A DNA stretch of 64,000 nt from Candidatus Gastranaerophilales bacterium (GTDB lineage: Bacteria > Cyanobacteriota > Vampirovibrionia > Gastranaerophilales > Gastranaerophilaceae), in assembly GCA_944323625.1 (NCBI GenBank), contig CALUTD010000001.1, positions 1-64,000 on the forward strand, written 5' to 3'. The notes beneath the pieces are model-generated. The model worked only from the letters and a program-made list of their open reading frames with translations. It was not told the DNA's origin and did no database searches. Below, one piece after another: positions 52,260 to 61,683 of this stretch (the stretch's first letter is position 1; each line of letters begins with the position of its first letter). Made by a program: the position numbers and the translations under genes.

Positions 52260-52538
52260 TTAGATAATTGTTTTACCGTCATACAAATATTTTGTACGTT
52301 CGTATTCAGTTTCTTTATAATATTGCATATCTTTTTCTGCCTGTTCTTTCGTAGATTCTTCCCTTGGTTCAATAAACTTTTGAGATTTATCTTTTCTTTT
52401 CCAGTTAATTTTAAATCCGTCTAAAAGTCCGTATTCCGTTTCTGTTTTGTAAGTACCGATATTTATTGCAATGCAAGGTTCAATATTCATTCCTGTAATT
52501 ATCATAATTATAAGTAATGATAAAATTTTCTTTTTCAT
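52260..52538 (-). CDS. Small secreted protein
   Basis: 92 residues. The signal peptide (MKKKILSLLIIMIITGMNIEPCIA) is preceded by GGAGG at good distance. The mature part is about 68 charged residues (LLDGFKINWKRKDKSQKFIE, then EQAEKDMQYYKETEYERT). The Cys at 22 lies just before the predicted cleavage site but the lipobox is poor, so lipidation is doubtful. No family is recognised. It lies 53 bases after the giant gene on the same strand, perhaps co-transcribed with it. Confidence 0.65.
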   Translation of the reverse strand: MKKKILSLLIIMIITGMNIEPCIAINIGTYKTETEYGLLDGFKINWKRKDKSQKFIEPREESTKEQAEKDMQYYKETEYERTKYLYDGKTII

Positions 52539-52591
52539 AATTTATCCTCCGATAACATGTTACGATATCTGTTAGAACATTACAAGTCTGA

Positions 52592-55500
52592 TTATTCGGT
52601 AGATAAGGTTATAAAATCTAATTTATTAATATATTCAGATAATTTTTTTATATTATTAGCAATATAATGTTGAAAATCTTCACATTTTTTTATAGATTCA
52701 TCAAGAAGTTTATTTTCTTCTTCATTATTTTTTAGTTCGAAAGAATTCAATAATAATGCCTGATTTTGAACCACAATTTGTTTGTTTGACAAATCTGATA
52801 ATTCCTGAAGTAATATTCTGCATAAATAGTCTAATATGCTTTCATTTACTACATACATAACATTATAAATTTTTTGTTTTTCTGTTACATCTTTATATTT
52901 TTCTTCTTCCAATGTTTCATTAAATAAGTCTAACGCTGTTTTATATATTTTTGAATTTTGTTCGGGTAATTTTCTTTTTACATATTCAAACATATTTTCC
53001 AGCGCTTCATGTGCATTTTGATAATTCATATTATTATTATTTAAAAACTCGTTAATATTTGACTGTAATGTTTTTATTGAGTCTGTATATCTGTATATCA
53101 ATTCTGTTTTAGTGTCTATATATGTTTTTAGTTGAGAAAAATCTAAATTTTTAACTACGGCTTTAAATGCCTGATCGGTTAATCCTGATTGATTCAAAAA
53201 CAGATTCATAGTCTCATTATTATCACTTATTGAGTTTAATTCCTGCACTAAATATACAAGGCCTTTATCATTTGCCATAGATTCATATGAACCGTCTTCA
53301 TAATAAACATTAAATAACGGAAGAATACTTTTTATTTTACTGCCTGCACCTTCATGTTGATTTTCAATAAGTTTATATTGAATATATGCTTTTTGTGCTT
53401 TATTAAGTGCACTATTTAAATAATTTTTCATTGCCAAATATTCTGCGGAATCCTTTTTACCTTCCTGAAGTAATGTAACACATTGTTTTAAAATTTCGTC
53501 GGGATTTTTTAAAATGAACTTATCTGTAATAAATTTTTTAAATTCATTTTCTTTTTCTTCTGCTTGTTTATTATTTTCTTTTTGTCTTAACTTTATTATT
53601 TGGTTAATTTTTGATTTTGCATCATTTTTATAACGACTTAATATATTTGCATTTATTGTGTTATTAATATATTTAGAAAGTTCTTTTTTTATTTCTGTTA
53701 TTTTATCTTCCGATGATTCTGAGTCAAACGTAAAATTATTAATATAATTTACAATTCCAAATATTTTATTTAATTGCTCATCTATTTTTTCTTTATCTAT
53801 TGGAGCATTTGTATTTTTCAACAGATTAGACAGTTCTATAGCCCCGTTTGAAATATCACCAAAATCATCATATTGAGCACTTCTTAAATAAAGTAAATTC
53901 AGATTTTCCAAAATAGAATCTTTATCAGAAGGCTGTAATCCTTTTTCTTGTATATTACTATTTTCCAATTTTGATTTTATTTCTTCGCTTAAGAGTACAA
54001 TTTGATTTAAATTATCAAGATTTTGTATATCTTCAACCCTATTTTTTATTTCTAAAAATAAATTATCTGTAGCTTCTGCTATATTTTGCTCTTCTATAAA
54101 TACAGGATTCGGATATGCAGGTCTTACACTATATTTTCTTAGTGCTTCATCTTTATATCCTTTTATAAATTTTTGTATATCAAGGTAACTTAATTTATTA
54201 TGTATAGCTCTATAAAGTTCTTCTGCAGTATCGGGTTGATTTTTTTTCGAAGAATTAATATTTTTCCGTATTGCTTGTGAACCTGCTATTTGATATAAAG
54301 CATTTATAACTGAAGAATTGTAGTCCTTTGCTTTTACAATATAATCATAAGGTTCTCTAATTTTAAGGCCTACATCTTCTTCGGTTAACTTATCAAAGAA
54401 TTTAACTACTAATTCATTATCTCCTTTTTGTAACCCCTGAAGAACCGCAAGCAGTTCTTCATCATCATCGGGAGATAAATATTTATCAACAGCATTTATT
54501 AAATATGGAGCCATTATATTTTCCGTTAAAACCTTACAGTCTAAGGAAGTAATACGAATATTTTCATTAATTACATTTGAAACTATATTTAATGCTTTTT
54601 TAATAAAATACTCAAGCGCCTTTTCGTCTTTTATAAACTTTGGAGTCTCCTCGACTATATTATTTAATATAATCTTTTCAGTTTTATCAAGTGAGCCGTC
54701 AAAATCTTTTTCAGCTTCTTCATTTGCAAATATTGCAGTCATTAATTCATTTTTTTGAGTTTCATTCAATTCAATATTATATTGTGTTTTAATTTCATTT
54801 AACAAATCATTAAAAGGCTGGTTAGAATATAAAAATATTTTTTGCAGAACCTCATTAGATTTACCTGTAATTGTCATAATTTCTTCAACTTTATCGTCAA
54901 ATATCTCTTCTGTTAGTTGTGCTAAAGATTCATAATTATCAATTTCTGCAATTTGATTTCTTATTTCTGTATCTTGAGTTGCAAAATAGAGAGCAAGTTT
55001 ATTAAATATGAATTTAACGGGATCATCTTTATCTAATTTGTCAAAATCATCTTTAGTTTTTATTTCTTTTGTTACCCTGTCTAGAATTTTTTCGTAATAG
55101 TCTGAAGCGGCATCGTCAAGAGATTCCAATTTTTTTATATCTATTTTTTCGCCTGCTAAAAGTTTTTGTTCTAAAAGATCGAAAATTATTTTGTCACCAT
55201 TTTGGCTAATAATGTTATTTAAAATATTGAATGTTTTTTGAATTGTTCGCTGTGAATTGCCAGGTAATACCATATTTGTAAATATACTGAAATCTTCATT
55301 TTTAATTTTACCTTGAGCATGTTTAAGATAATCAACGGGGAGCCCAATTTTATAGTCAGGTGCTAAAATAAAACCATTTTTAAGTCCATAGCCATTTGAA
55401 TAATCTGTATAAAGGAATCCGTTTTGGGAATCCCAAAATTTTTGTTTTTCACTTTTTCCCCAGGTATTATCTGCCCACATAACATCTTCATTTTTTTGTT

Positions 55501-58318
55501 CTTTTGTTATAGGGTTTACAAAACTTTCTGTTTTTACAGAAGGTACATACATTGCATGGAATCCGAAGTCATCATCTTGAACGCTCATGTTAATAATACC
55601 CGAAGTTTCACCCTCTTTTATTTCTTTTGCCCCATCTTGAAGATAATTTTCTATATGATAAGGTTTTCCCATTATCATTTCCATAATTCTTAATATACTT
55701 TGTGATGAAAGACCGCTTGAACCTTCTTGAGCAACATAAAACTGTCCGCTAAGCATACCTATTTTGGCATAATCTTTTTCTAGATTCTCTTTTAATTTGT
55801 TATTTAATTCCGTATATCTTGAATTCGAATATCTTTTCATACGGCCTAAATTTTTTTCTATGTCGTCAAAAATTTGATTTTCGTCTTGTGAAAATTTAAA
55901 TAATTCATTATTAGCTTTTCTTTGTTCTTTTAAATTTTCTATTTTTGAGTTTTTTGCTCTTCCTATATCAATTTTATTAAATTTATTTTTAAGTATTTCA
56001 AGTTTATTTATGCTCAATACCCAGTTTCTTTTTTCAAGCTCTTTAATAATAGTATCACCGGCTGTTGGAATATCCCATTTTTGGATAATATTGTTATATT
56101 CTTGTGCCAAATTATTATATTCGTCAAATGTACTTCTTAATCCGTTTCCAATTTGATCTTTTCCTCCAAATAATTCTGCTAATCTGTCATAGGTTTCTTG
56201 CGAAATTCCATTATAAACGTTATTTATTAACATATTAGTTATTTCAAATTCAGAGTTAAATCCCAAGTATTGTATACATCTTAAAACATCTGTATTAGTA
56301 GGATTATTATTGAGAATATTGACATTTGCTTTTAATTTTTTTAAGACAACTTCTTTTTCTTTTTTCTCAGGCAGAACACTTAAAATATCAAGATAAGCTT
56401 CTTTATCACCTTTAGATATTTTATCAATATAATAATTGTAAATTGAAGCTATATTTTCAGACATTGTTTTACCTGAAATAATTTTGCAAATTTCATCTAA
56501 TTTATGTGGAATAACAACTTGCAATTGGAATATATCAGTTTCTGCCTGTTTATTGAATTCACTATTGGAAAGTGTTGTTCCATCCGGCATTAGTACATTT
56601 TCACCTTTTTGTTTTAATTGAAGTAATTTTATATAATTTGCCATTCTAATTTCGCGAGGAGGTAAATTAAAAAGTTTTTCATACCTGGTAATATTTTCTT
56701 CAATATTTAAATCCTGTTCAAAAGCTATTCTGTGAGCAGCTGCCGCTTTATATAAATTTTTATTATAATAATATTTATTTGTATTGGAACTATAACTTTT
56801 AAGCTTTTTAATTTTATTGTCGGATTCTACATAATCAATGATTGTTTCATTTATCTTTTTTATATTTTCTGACAGCTTATCTTTTTGTAATTGAGTCATG
56901 TCAGGGTTTTTATTCTCAATATAATTTTGAAGGATTTTTTCTTTAACTTCATCGGGCATTTTAGATGATATATTAGCTTCATTATTTGCTTTAGTATCTG
57001 TATAGAATTTTATTAAAGACTTAATTCCATATATTTGCTCAATTTCAGATTTTTGTGGAAATATTTCTTTAAATATTGAAATCAATTTTTTCATGTCATA
57101 TGCTTGATAAAGATTTATTTGTTTATTTATATTTCTCAATTTTGAATAAGTATTTTGTATTTTCTTTCTTGTTTGAAGCGCCGATTTAACAAATTTCTTT
57201 TCTTTTATCAAAGTTCTCAATAAATCGCGTTCTTTGTCTTCTGAATTGTCAGAATTGTCATACCAAAATCCGTCATCGTATATACCGTAATCTTCATCGG
57301 AAAAAGGAACATAAGTCATATAGTCAAAAGAACCATCACCCATTGTTCTTGCGTTTTGCATCCATATATGGGCGGAAGCATCAAGAATTCTATATCCTTT
57401 TCTTAATGCCGAATCATAATCTACATTTGCTTTTCTTACAGTTGTTTTTTTTCCGCTGCCAAGTTCCGTTACATCATAAACAGTCATTTCGTTTGTATCA
57501 TCAAGTTCATTTAATACAATATCAACATATTTTGATTTATCTTCGTAAGCAACAGCTTTTCTGCATACTGATATTGCGCCGCAAATACCCGAATACAACT
57601 GGTCAACACCTTTTGTTGTCATAACTTCATCTTTTGGTGTTTTAATTAACATATCGTTAAGCATTTCGTCTAGAATTTGAAGTTTTTTATCTTTAAGCTG
57701 CGGATTGATGTTATAATCATCGCTCAACAAATATTGAAACTTTTCCATACAATATTTTTTTTGATTCATAGGAATTTCGGAAGAAGCAATAAAATAATCA
57801 ATATTTTGTCTTATATCCGTAATTTGAGAAAGAGTTTCAGAATCAGCTTCAGATGTATTCTCAATTAATTTATCGGTTAATGTTTGTCTTAAATCTAAAA
57901 GTTCTTTTTGTTCCGGAGTTAAAGATTTTTCGGTTGAAAATATTTTATCGGCCTGTGCTTGTAAATCTTCCGTTGTTTCTTTAGAATTTCCTATAGCTTT
58001 ATTTATGGTATCTTTAAGTATTTCATCCCAGTGTATATTTTCTCTGTCAGAAGGAGTTATTCCGTCTTCGTCCAAAATCTTTTTGAACTCAGAATTGCCA
58101 TTTTGTCCATAATTTAAATTTTCCGCAATACCCAGCAAAAATTCGATATTACTTCTTGTCGAATCCGTACTTAAATTATTTAATGCAGTATATATATTTA
58201 TTCTATTATTTTCTGATATAGGAGTTGTTCCGTTTTTTAGTTTTTCAATTGTATGTTTATCTGTTCTGATGCTTTTAAATCCTACATGTTTATCATTGTT
58301 TACGGCGTTAATTTTCAT
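52592..58318 (-). CDS. 1908-residue protein with papain-like active-site motifs
   Basis: Very large, charged, mostly helical, without Sec signal or membrane helix. It starts MKINAVNNDKHVGFKSIRTD. Near residue 240 is GVDQLYSGICGAISVCRKA: Gln240 and Cys246 have the six-residue spacing of the oxyanion Gln and catalytic Cys of papain-fold proteases. FGFHAMYVPSV (His921) and WADNTWG (Asn951) look like the matching His and Asn boxes, usual form HA(M/Y)...N(S/P)WG. Between 864 and 872, QEGSSGLSS resembles a second Gln/Cys box with Ser instead of Cys. So there may be one enzyme with a long insertion, or two domains of which one is inactive. Residues 970-1908 are helical and unrecognised. Its size and motifs suggest an effector or toxin; that is inference. 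Confidence 0.65.
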   Translation of the reverse strand: MKINAVNNDKHVGFKSIRTDKHTIEKLKNGTTPISENNRINIYTALNNLSTDSTRSNIEFLLGIAENLNYGQNGNSEFKKILDEDGITPSDRENIHWDEILKDTINKAIGNSKETTEDLQAQADKIFSTEKSLTPEQKELLDLRQTLTDKLIENTSEADSETLSQITDIRQNIDYFIASSEIPMNQKKYCMEKFQYLLSDDYNINPQLKDKKLQILDEMLNDMLIKTPKDEVMTTKGVDQLYSGICGAISVCRKAVAYEDKSKYVDIVLNELDDTNEMTVYDVTELGSGKKTTVRKANVDYDSALRKGYRILDASAHIWMQNARTMGDGSFDYMTYVPFSDEDYGIYDDGFWYDNSDNSEDKERDLLRTLIKEKKFVKSALQTRKKIQNTYSKLRNINKQINLYQAYDMKKLISIFKEIFPQKSEIEQIYGIKSLIKFYTDTKANNEANISSKMPDEVKEKILQNYIENKNPDMTQLQKDKLSENIKKINETIIDYVESDNKIKKLKSYSSNTNKYYYNKNLYKAAAAHRIAFEQDLNIEENITRYEKLFNLPPREIRMANYIKLLQLKQKGENVLMPDGTTLSNSEFNKQAETDIFQLQVVIPHKLDEICKIISGKTMSENIASIYNYYIDKISKGDKEAYLDILSVLPEKKEKEVVLKKLKANVNILNNNPTNTDVLRCIQYLGFNSEFEITNMLINNVYNGISQETYDRLAELFGGKDQIGNGLRSTFDEYNNLAQEYNNIIQKWDIPTAGDTIIKELEKRNWVLSINKLEILKNKFNKIDIGRAKNSKIENLKEQRKANNELFKFSQDENQIFDDIEKNLGRMKRYSNSRYTELNNKLKENLEKDYAKIGMLSGQFYVAQEGSSGLSSQSILRIMEMIMGKPYHIENYLQDGAKEIKEGETSGIINMSVQDDDFGFHAMYVPSVKTESFVNPITKEQKNEDVMWADNTWGKSEKQKFWDSQNGFLYTDYSNGYGLKNGFILAPDYKIGLPVDYLKHAQGKIKNEDFSIFTNMVLPGNSQRTIQKTFNILNNIISQNGDKIIFDLLEQKLLAGEKIDIKKLESLDDAASDYYEKILDRVTKEIKTKDDFDKLDKDDPVKFIFNKLALYFATQDTEIRNQIAEIDNYESLAQLTEEIFDDKVEEIMTITGKSNEVLQKIFLYSNQPFNDLLNEIKTQYNIELNETQKNELMTAIFANEEAEKDFDGSLDKTEKIILNNIVEETPKFIKDEKALEYFIKKALNIVSNVINENIRITSLDCKVLTENIMAPYLINAVDKYLSPDDDEELLAVLQGLQKGDNELVVKFFDKLTEEDVGLKIREPYDYIVKAKDYNSSVINALYQIAGSQAIRKNINSSKKNQPDTAEELYRAIHNKLSYLDIQKFIKGYKDEALRKYSVRPAYPNPVFIEEQNIAEATDNLFLEIKNRVEDIQNLDNLNQIVLLSEEIKSKLENSNIQEKGLQPSDKDSILENLNLLYLRSAQYDDFGDISNGAIELSNLLKNTNAPIDKEKIDEQLNKIFGIVNYINNFTFDSESSEDKITEIKKELSKYINNTINANILSRYKNDAKSKINQIIKLRQKENNKQAEEKENEFKKFITDKFILKNPDEILKQCVTLLQEGKKDSAEYLAMKNYLNSALNKAQKAYIQYKLIENQHEGAGSKIKSILPLFNVYYEDGSYESMANDKGLVYLVQELNSISDNNETMNLFLNQSGLTDQAFKAVVKNLDFSQLKTYIDTKTELIYRYTDSIKTLQSNINEFLNNNNMNYQNAHEALENMFEYVKRKLPEQNSKIYKTALDLFNETLEEEKYKDVTEKQKIYNVMYVVNESILDYLCRILLQELSDLSNKQIVVQNQALLLNSFELKNNEEENKLLDESIKKCEDFQHYIANNIKKLSEYINKLDFITLSTE

Positions 58319-58585
58319 TCTAAATCCTTTTTACATTATTTTTTTTATTTCAAAAATCGGCAAAAAAATTTTTGTTAAAATAACACTGTTTAATTAAGTA
58401 TTTTTTTACATTATGTAATATTGTTTTTCTTTGCAAATTTGTGCGTTTTAAAAAATATAAAAAGTGAAAAAACTTTTATTGTTTTTTGACTTTAAATTAA
58501 AAATTATTAAATCATCTATATGGATGTATTTACGAATAAAAAAAAATACGATAATACAATTGTATACGTATAATCCAAAAATAAA

Positions 58586-59053
58586 ATGCCATTCAGATAC
58601 AGATTACAAAAAGTACTTGATTTCAGAATCAGAAAAAAAGAAGAACAGCTTCAACAGGTTATAAAAGCAAAAAATGAGGTTGACAGAATACAAGGGTTGA
58701 TAGATGAAAATAAAGAAGAAATTTCAGGCGTAATTAAAATAATGCGTTCAACCCCTGATTACAGACTTATGGACTCTTACGATAAATATCTGAAGCATTT
58801 ATATAAAAAAGAAGAAGAACTTATAAAACAAAGAACGGAAGCCGAAAGAGTTTTAGAGGCGGAAAAACAAAAACTTATTGAATGTGAAAAAGAAGTTAAA
58901 GTTCTTGAAAAACACAAAGAGAAAGCAAAAGAAGTATACATTGAAGAAGAAAAACAGGCAGAAAATAAAGAGTTATCAGAAATAGCGGTACAGAAATATT
59001 TTCAAAAAACCAAAACACAAAAAGAAGAAGAAAGCGAAGAAAATCAAATATGA
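58586..59053 (+). CDS. fliJ: Flagellar export chaperone FliJ
   Basis: 155 residues, normal length. FRYRLQKVLDFRIRKKEEQL is the classic FliJ start and the rest is one long antiparallel coiled coil (YDKYLKHLYKKEEELIKQRT, EKEVKVLEKHKEKAKEVY). FliJ binds FliI and FlhA like the stalk of a rotary ATPase and recycles chaperones. The ATG at 58586 was chosen by the conserved start; the frame overlapping it at 58464 has no support. It overlaps the next gene by four bases (ATGA). It lies 19 kb from fliI. Confidence 0.9.
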   Translation: MPFRYRLQKVLDFRIRKKEEQLQQVIKAKNEVDRIQGLIDENKEEISGVIKIMRSTPDYRLMDSYDKYLKHLYKKEEELIKQRTEAERVLEAEKQKLIECEKEVKVLEKHKEKAKEVYIEEEKQAENKELSEIAVQKYFQKTKTQKEEESEENQI

Positions 59054-59658
59054 AAATTGAAACACAAACAAAACAGAATATAGAACAGCAGCAGGATATT
59101 TCTATGCCTTTGGATAATGACGAATCTGTACTTGCCGCCTCAGTTAATATGCCGTTTGCAGATTTATTATCCCAACAGATGAATACTGATGATTTACTTT
59201 ATTTGGATATTGATTATAATTATGATTCAATTTCCATGAATCTTGAAGATGCAATGTTTTTTGTTAACTTAACCCAAAATGCGCAATATAATACTGTGCA
59301 AAATCCGAACGGGCAGTTTGAATCGCTTATCCAAACCGAAATTATTCAAAATACCGTAACAAATAAAACTGTTGAAGCTACAAATAAACTTACTGAATTA
59401 ATAGAAAAAGCACAAAATACCCAAAAACCGGTAAGAATATCATTTGATAATGATGTTTCGGTTATTTTAAAAATAGACAAACATGGAAAATTAACAGCTG
59501 AATTTATTCCGGGAAGTTATGAAGTCGAAAACTATTTGAGGAATAATATAGCTGCGTTAAGACAAAAATTTGACGAGCAAAATTTACCATACAACGATTT
59601 GCTTTATAGACAAAACAACAGACAAAACAGAAAAAATAAAGAAAAAGGAGAGCAATAA
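59050..59658 (+). CDS. Short FliK-like hook-length control protein
   Basis: 202 residues. The N-terminal 120 are polar and low in complexity. The C-terminal part (PVRISFDNDVSVILKIDKHG, KLTAEFIPGSYEVENYLRNN, IAALRQKFDEQNLPYNDLLY) follows the pattern of FliK C-terminal domains: a beta pair, then a helix ending in the substrate-switch region. Classic FliK proteins have 350-450 residues, so this ruler would be short. It sits between fliJ and a hook gene, exactly where fliK is expected. It is coupled to both neighbours by ATGA and TAATG overlaps. Confidence 0.65.
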   Translation: MKIETQTKQNIEQQQDISMPLDNDESVLAASVNMPFADLLSQQMNTDDLLYLDIDYNYDSISMNLEDAMFFVNLTQNAQYNTVQNPNGQFESLIQTEIIQNTVTNKTVEATNKLTELIEKAQNTQKPVRISFDNDVSVILKIDKHGKLTAEFIPGSYEVENYLRNNIAALRQKFDEQNLPYNDLLYRQNNRQNRKNKEKGEQ

Positions 59659-60494
59659 TGCGTGATGCATTTATAAATGCTTTAAATACACAGAAAGTTA
59701 CAAGTGAATGGGTTAAGGATATAGCCGAAAACCTTATTAATGCTTATACCCCAGGATACAGAGAAAGAAAATTTACATTTAAGACATTTTTAGATTCCTC
59801 AATTGCAGATTCAAGTATGCGAAATGTCGGACAAGGAAAATCTGCCCCAGGAACCTCAGATGAAAATATATTTCTTGAAGGTTCAGGTTATTTTGTATTA
59901 CGCAATGATGCCGGCAGACTTGTATATACAAGATTGGGTGAATTTAAGTTTGATGGTGAAGGAGTCTACAGAAGCAGTGACGGTCAAGCTGTTCAGGGCT
60001 ATATATTAAATGATAAGGGCGAAATAATGAACGGGGCAAAACCTGTTGATGCGGATTCTTTTATTGATACAGCTTTTGACGGCGGAGCAGCATCAGTTCC
60101 TACAACGAATATAAAATTATGGATAGACCCAAGCAATGGTAAGTATTTGGGCAAATACGAAGAATTTGAATTTAAAGATGACGGAATCTTATATGGAAAA
60201 GCCGATGGCGGTAAAATAAGTACGCCGTTATATAAAGTTGCGATAATAAATTTCCATAATCCTCAAATGCTCTATGAAGTAGATGAAGGGCAGTTTGTTG
60301 AAACTGCGGATTCCGGCCGCCCTGTTGTCGGAAGAGGGGAAGTAAGAGGCGGACTCATAGAGCTTTCCAATGTCGATTTTGATGCCAATACCGCTTATTA
60401 TCAACAGGCTCAAATTCAACTTGAACTGGCAAACCAATTGATTAAATCACATAAACAACTTTTAGAAAATGCAATTGAATTGATGAGCAGTTAA
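59658..60494 (+). CDS. flgE: FlgE-like flagellar hook/basal-body protein
   Basis: 278 residues. The N-terminal helix with AENLINAYTPGYRERKFTFK, then IFLEGSGYFVLRNDAGRLVYTRLGEF and VQGYILNDKGEI, form the flagellar axial-protein core. The segment PLYKVAIINFHNPQMLYEV, then VGRGEVRGGLIELSNVD and a final helix, match the end of FlgE/FlgG proteins. Gene order after FliJ and FliK favours FlgE, but it is short for a hook protein (usual 400 or more) and a rod protein is possible. No flgD hook-cap gene lies beside it. Confidence 0.7.
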   Translation: MRDAFINALNTQKVTSEWVKDIAENLINAYTPGYRERKFTFKTFLDSSIADSSMRNVGQGKSAPGTSDENIFLEGSGYFVLRNDAGRLVYTRLGEFKFDGEGVYRSSDGQAVQGYILNDKGEIMNGAKPVDADSFIDTAFDGGAASVPTTNIKLWIDPSNGKYLGKYEEFEFKDDGILYGKADGGKISTPLYKVAIINFHNPQMLYEVDEGQFVETADSGRPVVGRGEVRGGLIELSNVDFDANTAYYQQAQIQLELANQLIKSHKQLLENAIELMSS

Positions 60495-60522
60495 ATTCTT
60501 TAAAATTTTTCATTACAAGAAT

Positions 60523-60560
60523 AAAAAACAGGAAATAAATTTCATTATTTCCTGTTTTTT
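60523..60560. terminator. Bidirectional terminator between flgE and rpoD
   Basis: AAAAAACAGGAAATAA / TTATTTCCTGTTTTTT, 16-base perfect arms with a six-base loop, between two convergent genes. Confidence 0.85.
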
Positions 60561-60564
60561 ATGT

Positions 60565-61683
60565 TTAAACTTCGATATATTCTTTTAGTCGTTTACTTCT
60601 ATTCGGATGTCTTAGTTTTCTTAAAGCTTTTGCTTCAATTTGTCTTATACGTTCTCTTGTTACTCCGAATAACTGGCCGACTTCTTCAAGTGTTCTTTGT
60701 CTGCCGTCATCCATTCCAAATCTTAAACGAAGTACATCTCTTTCTCTTGGTGATAAACCTGAAAGAACTTCAGCAAGGTCTTCTCTTAAAAGTTCTTGTG
60801 CAACAGTTTTAACAGGAGCATCGGCATCTTTATCTTCAATAAAATCGCCCAATCTTGAATCTTCTTCTTTTCCTATAGGAGTTTCCAATGACAAAGGTTC
60901 TTGTGCAACCTTTATAATTTCTCTCAATTTCGGAACAGAAATATTCATTTCAACAGCCAATTCTTCTTCCGTTGGTTTTCTTGAAAGTTCCTGCGCAAGC
61001 TTTCTTGTTACTTTTTTCAATTTATTTATAGTTTCAACCATATGAACAGGAATTCTTATGGTTCTTGCCTGATCAGCTATTGCTCTTGTAATAGCTTGAC
61101 GAATCCACCAGGTTGCATAAGTAGAGAATTTATAACCTCTTTCGTGGTCAAATTTTTCTGCTGCTCTTATTAATCCTAAATTACCTTCCTGAATAAGATC
61201 TAAGAACAGCATGCCTCTTCCTACATATTTTTTTGCTATGGATACAACCAGTCTTAAATTTGCCTGAACAAGTCTTCTTTTAGCAATAACTCCGGCATTT
61301 CCGCCTTGAATAATTTTCTTTGCAAGGTCTATTTCCTGTTCTGCAGTTAATAATTTTATTCTGCCGATTTCTCTTAAATACATTCTGACAGGGTCATCGA
61401 ATGATACACCTTTTGTCAGTAATGCATCAGTAAGCGATACATCTTCATCTTCCGGTTCATCATCTGCTATATCAGTAGAAAACAAATCTTCATTTTCCAT
61501 AGTATCTATTATTTTGTTACGTTCTGAATTAATAATAACGTCCATGCCATCACGACTAATTGTCTCAGGCTCTGTCATTAAAATAATACCCGCAGAATCT
61601 GTTGTTTCAGTTTCTATTGTTTCATCCTCGTCCATCATGCTTACTACTGATAAATCTGAAAGTTTCTTCTTGCTCATTAACAT
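60565..61683 (-). CDS. rpoD: Primary sigma factor RpoD (sigma-70)
   Basis: 372 residues. An acidic N-terminal part (1-85) replaces a full region 1.1. Region 1.2 is [20 protein letters not shown]; region 2 includes [20 protein letters not shown] and [20 protein letters not shown]; region 3 has [18 protein letters not shown]; region 4 ends [20 protein letters not shown] and [20 protein letters not shown]. It directs RNA polymerase to housekeeping promoters. Its ATG shares a base with the dnaG stop codon (TAATG), so the two are coupled. Confidence 0.96.
   Translation of the reverse strand: MLMSKKKLSDLSVVSMMDEDETIETETTDSAGIILMTEPETISRDGMDVIINSERNKIIDTMENEDLFSTDIADDEPEDEDVSLTDALLTKGVSFDDPVRMYLREIGRIKLLTAEQEIDLAKKIIQGGNAGVIAKRRLVQANLRLVVSIAKKYVGRGMLFLDLIQEGNLGLIRAAEKFDHERGYKFSTYATWWIRQAITRAIADQARTIRIPVHMVETINKLKKVTRKLAQELSRKPTEEELAVEMNISVPKLREIIKVAQEPLSLETPIGKEEDSRLGDFIEDKDADAPVKTVAQELLREDLAEVLSGLSPRERDVLRLRFGMDDGRQRTLEEVGQLFGVTRERIRQIEAKALRKLRHPNRSKRLKEYIEV

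Noticed and set aside
39620-58585. Prophage or integrative element between fliI and fliJ
   Set aside because: No integrase, transposase, capsid, portal, tRNA or attachment-site repeats could be seen; the block also contains engB, a housekeeping gene.
58464-58664. 66-codon frame overlapping the start of fliJ
   Set aside because: It overlaps the conserved FliJ start in another frame and shows no protein-like pattern.
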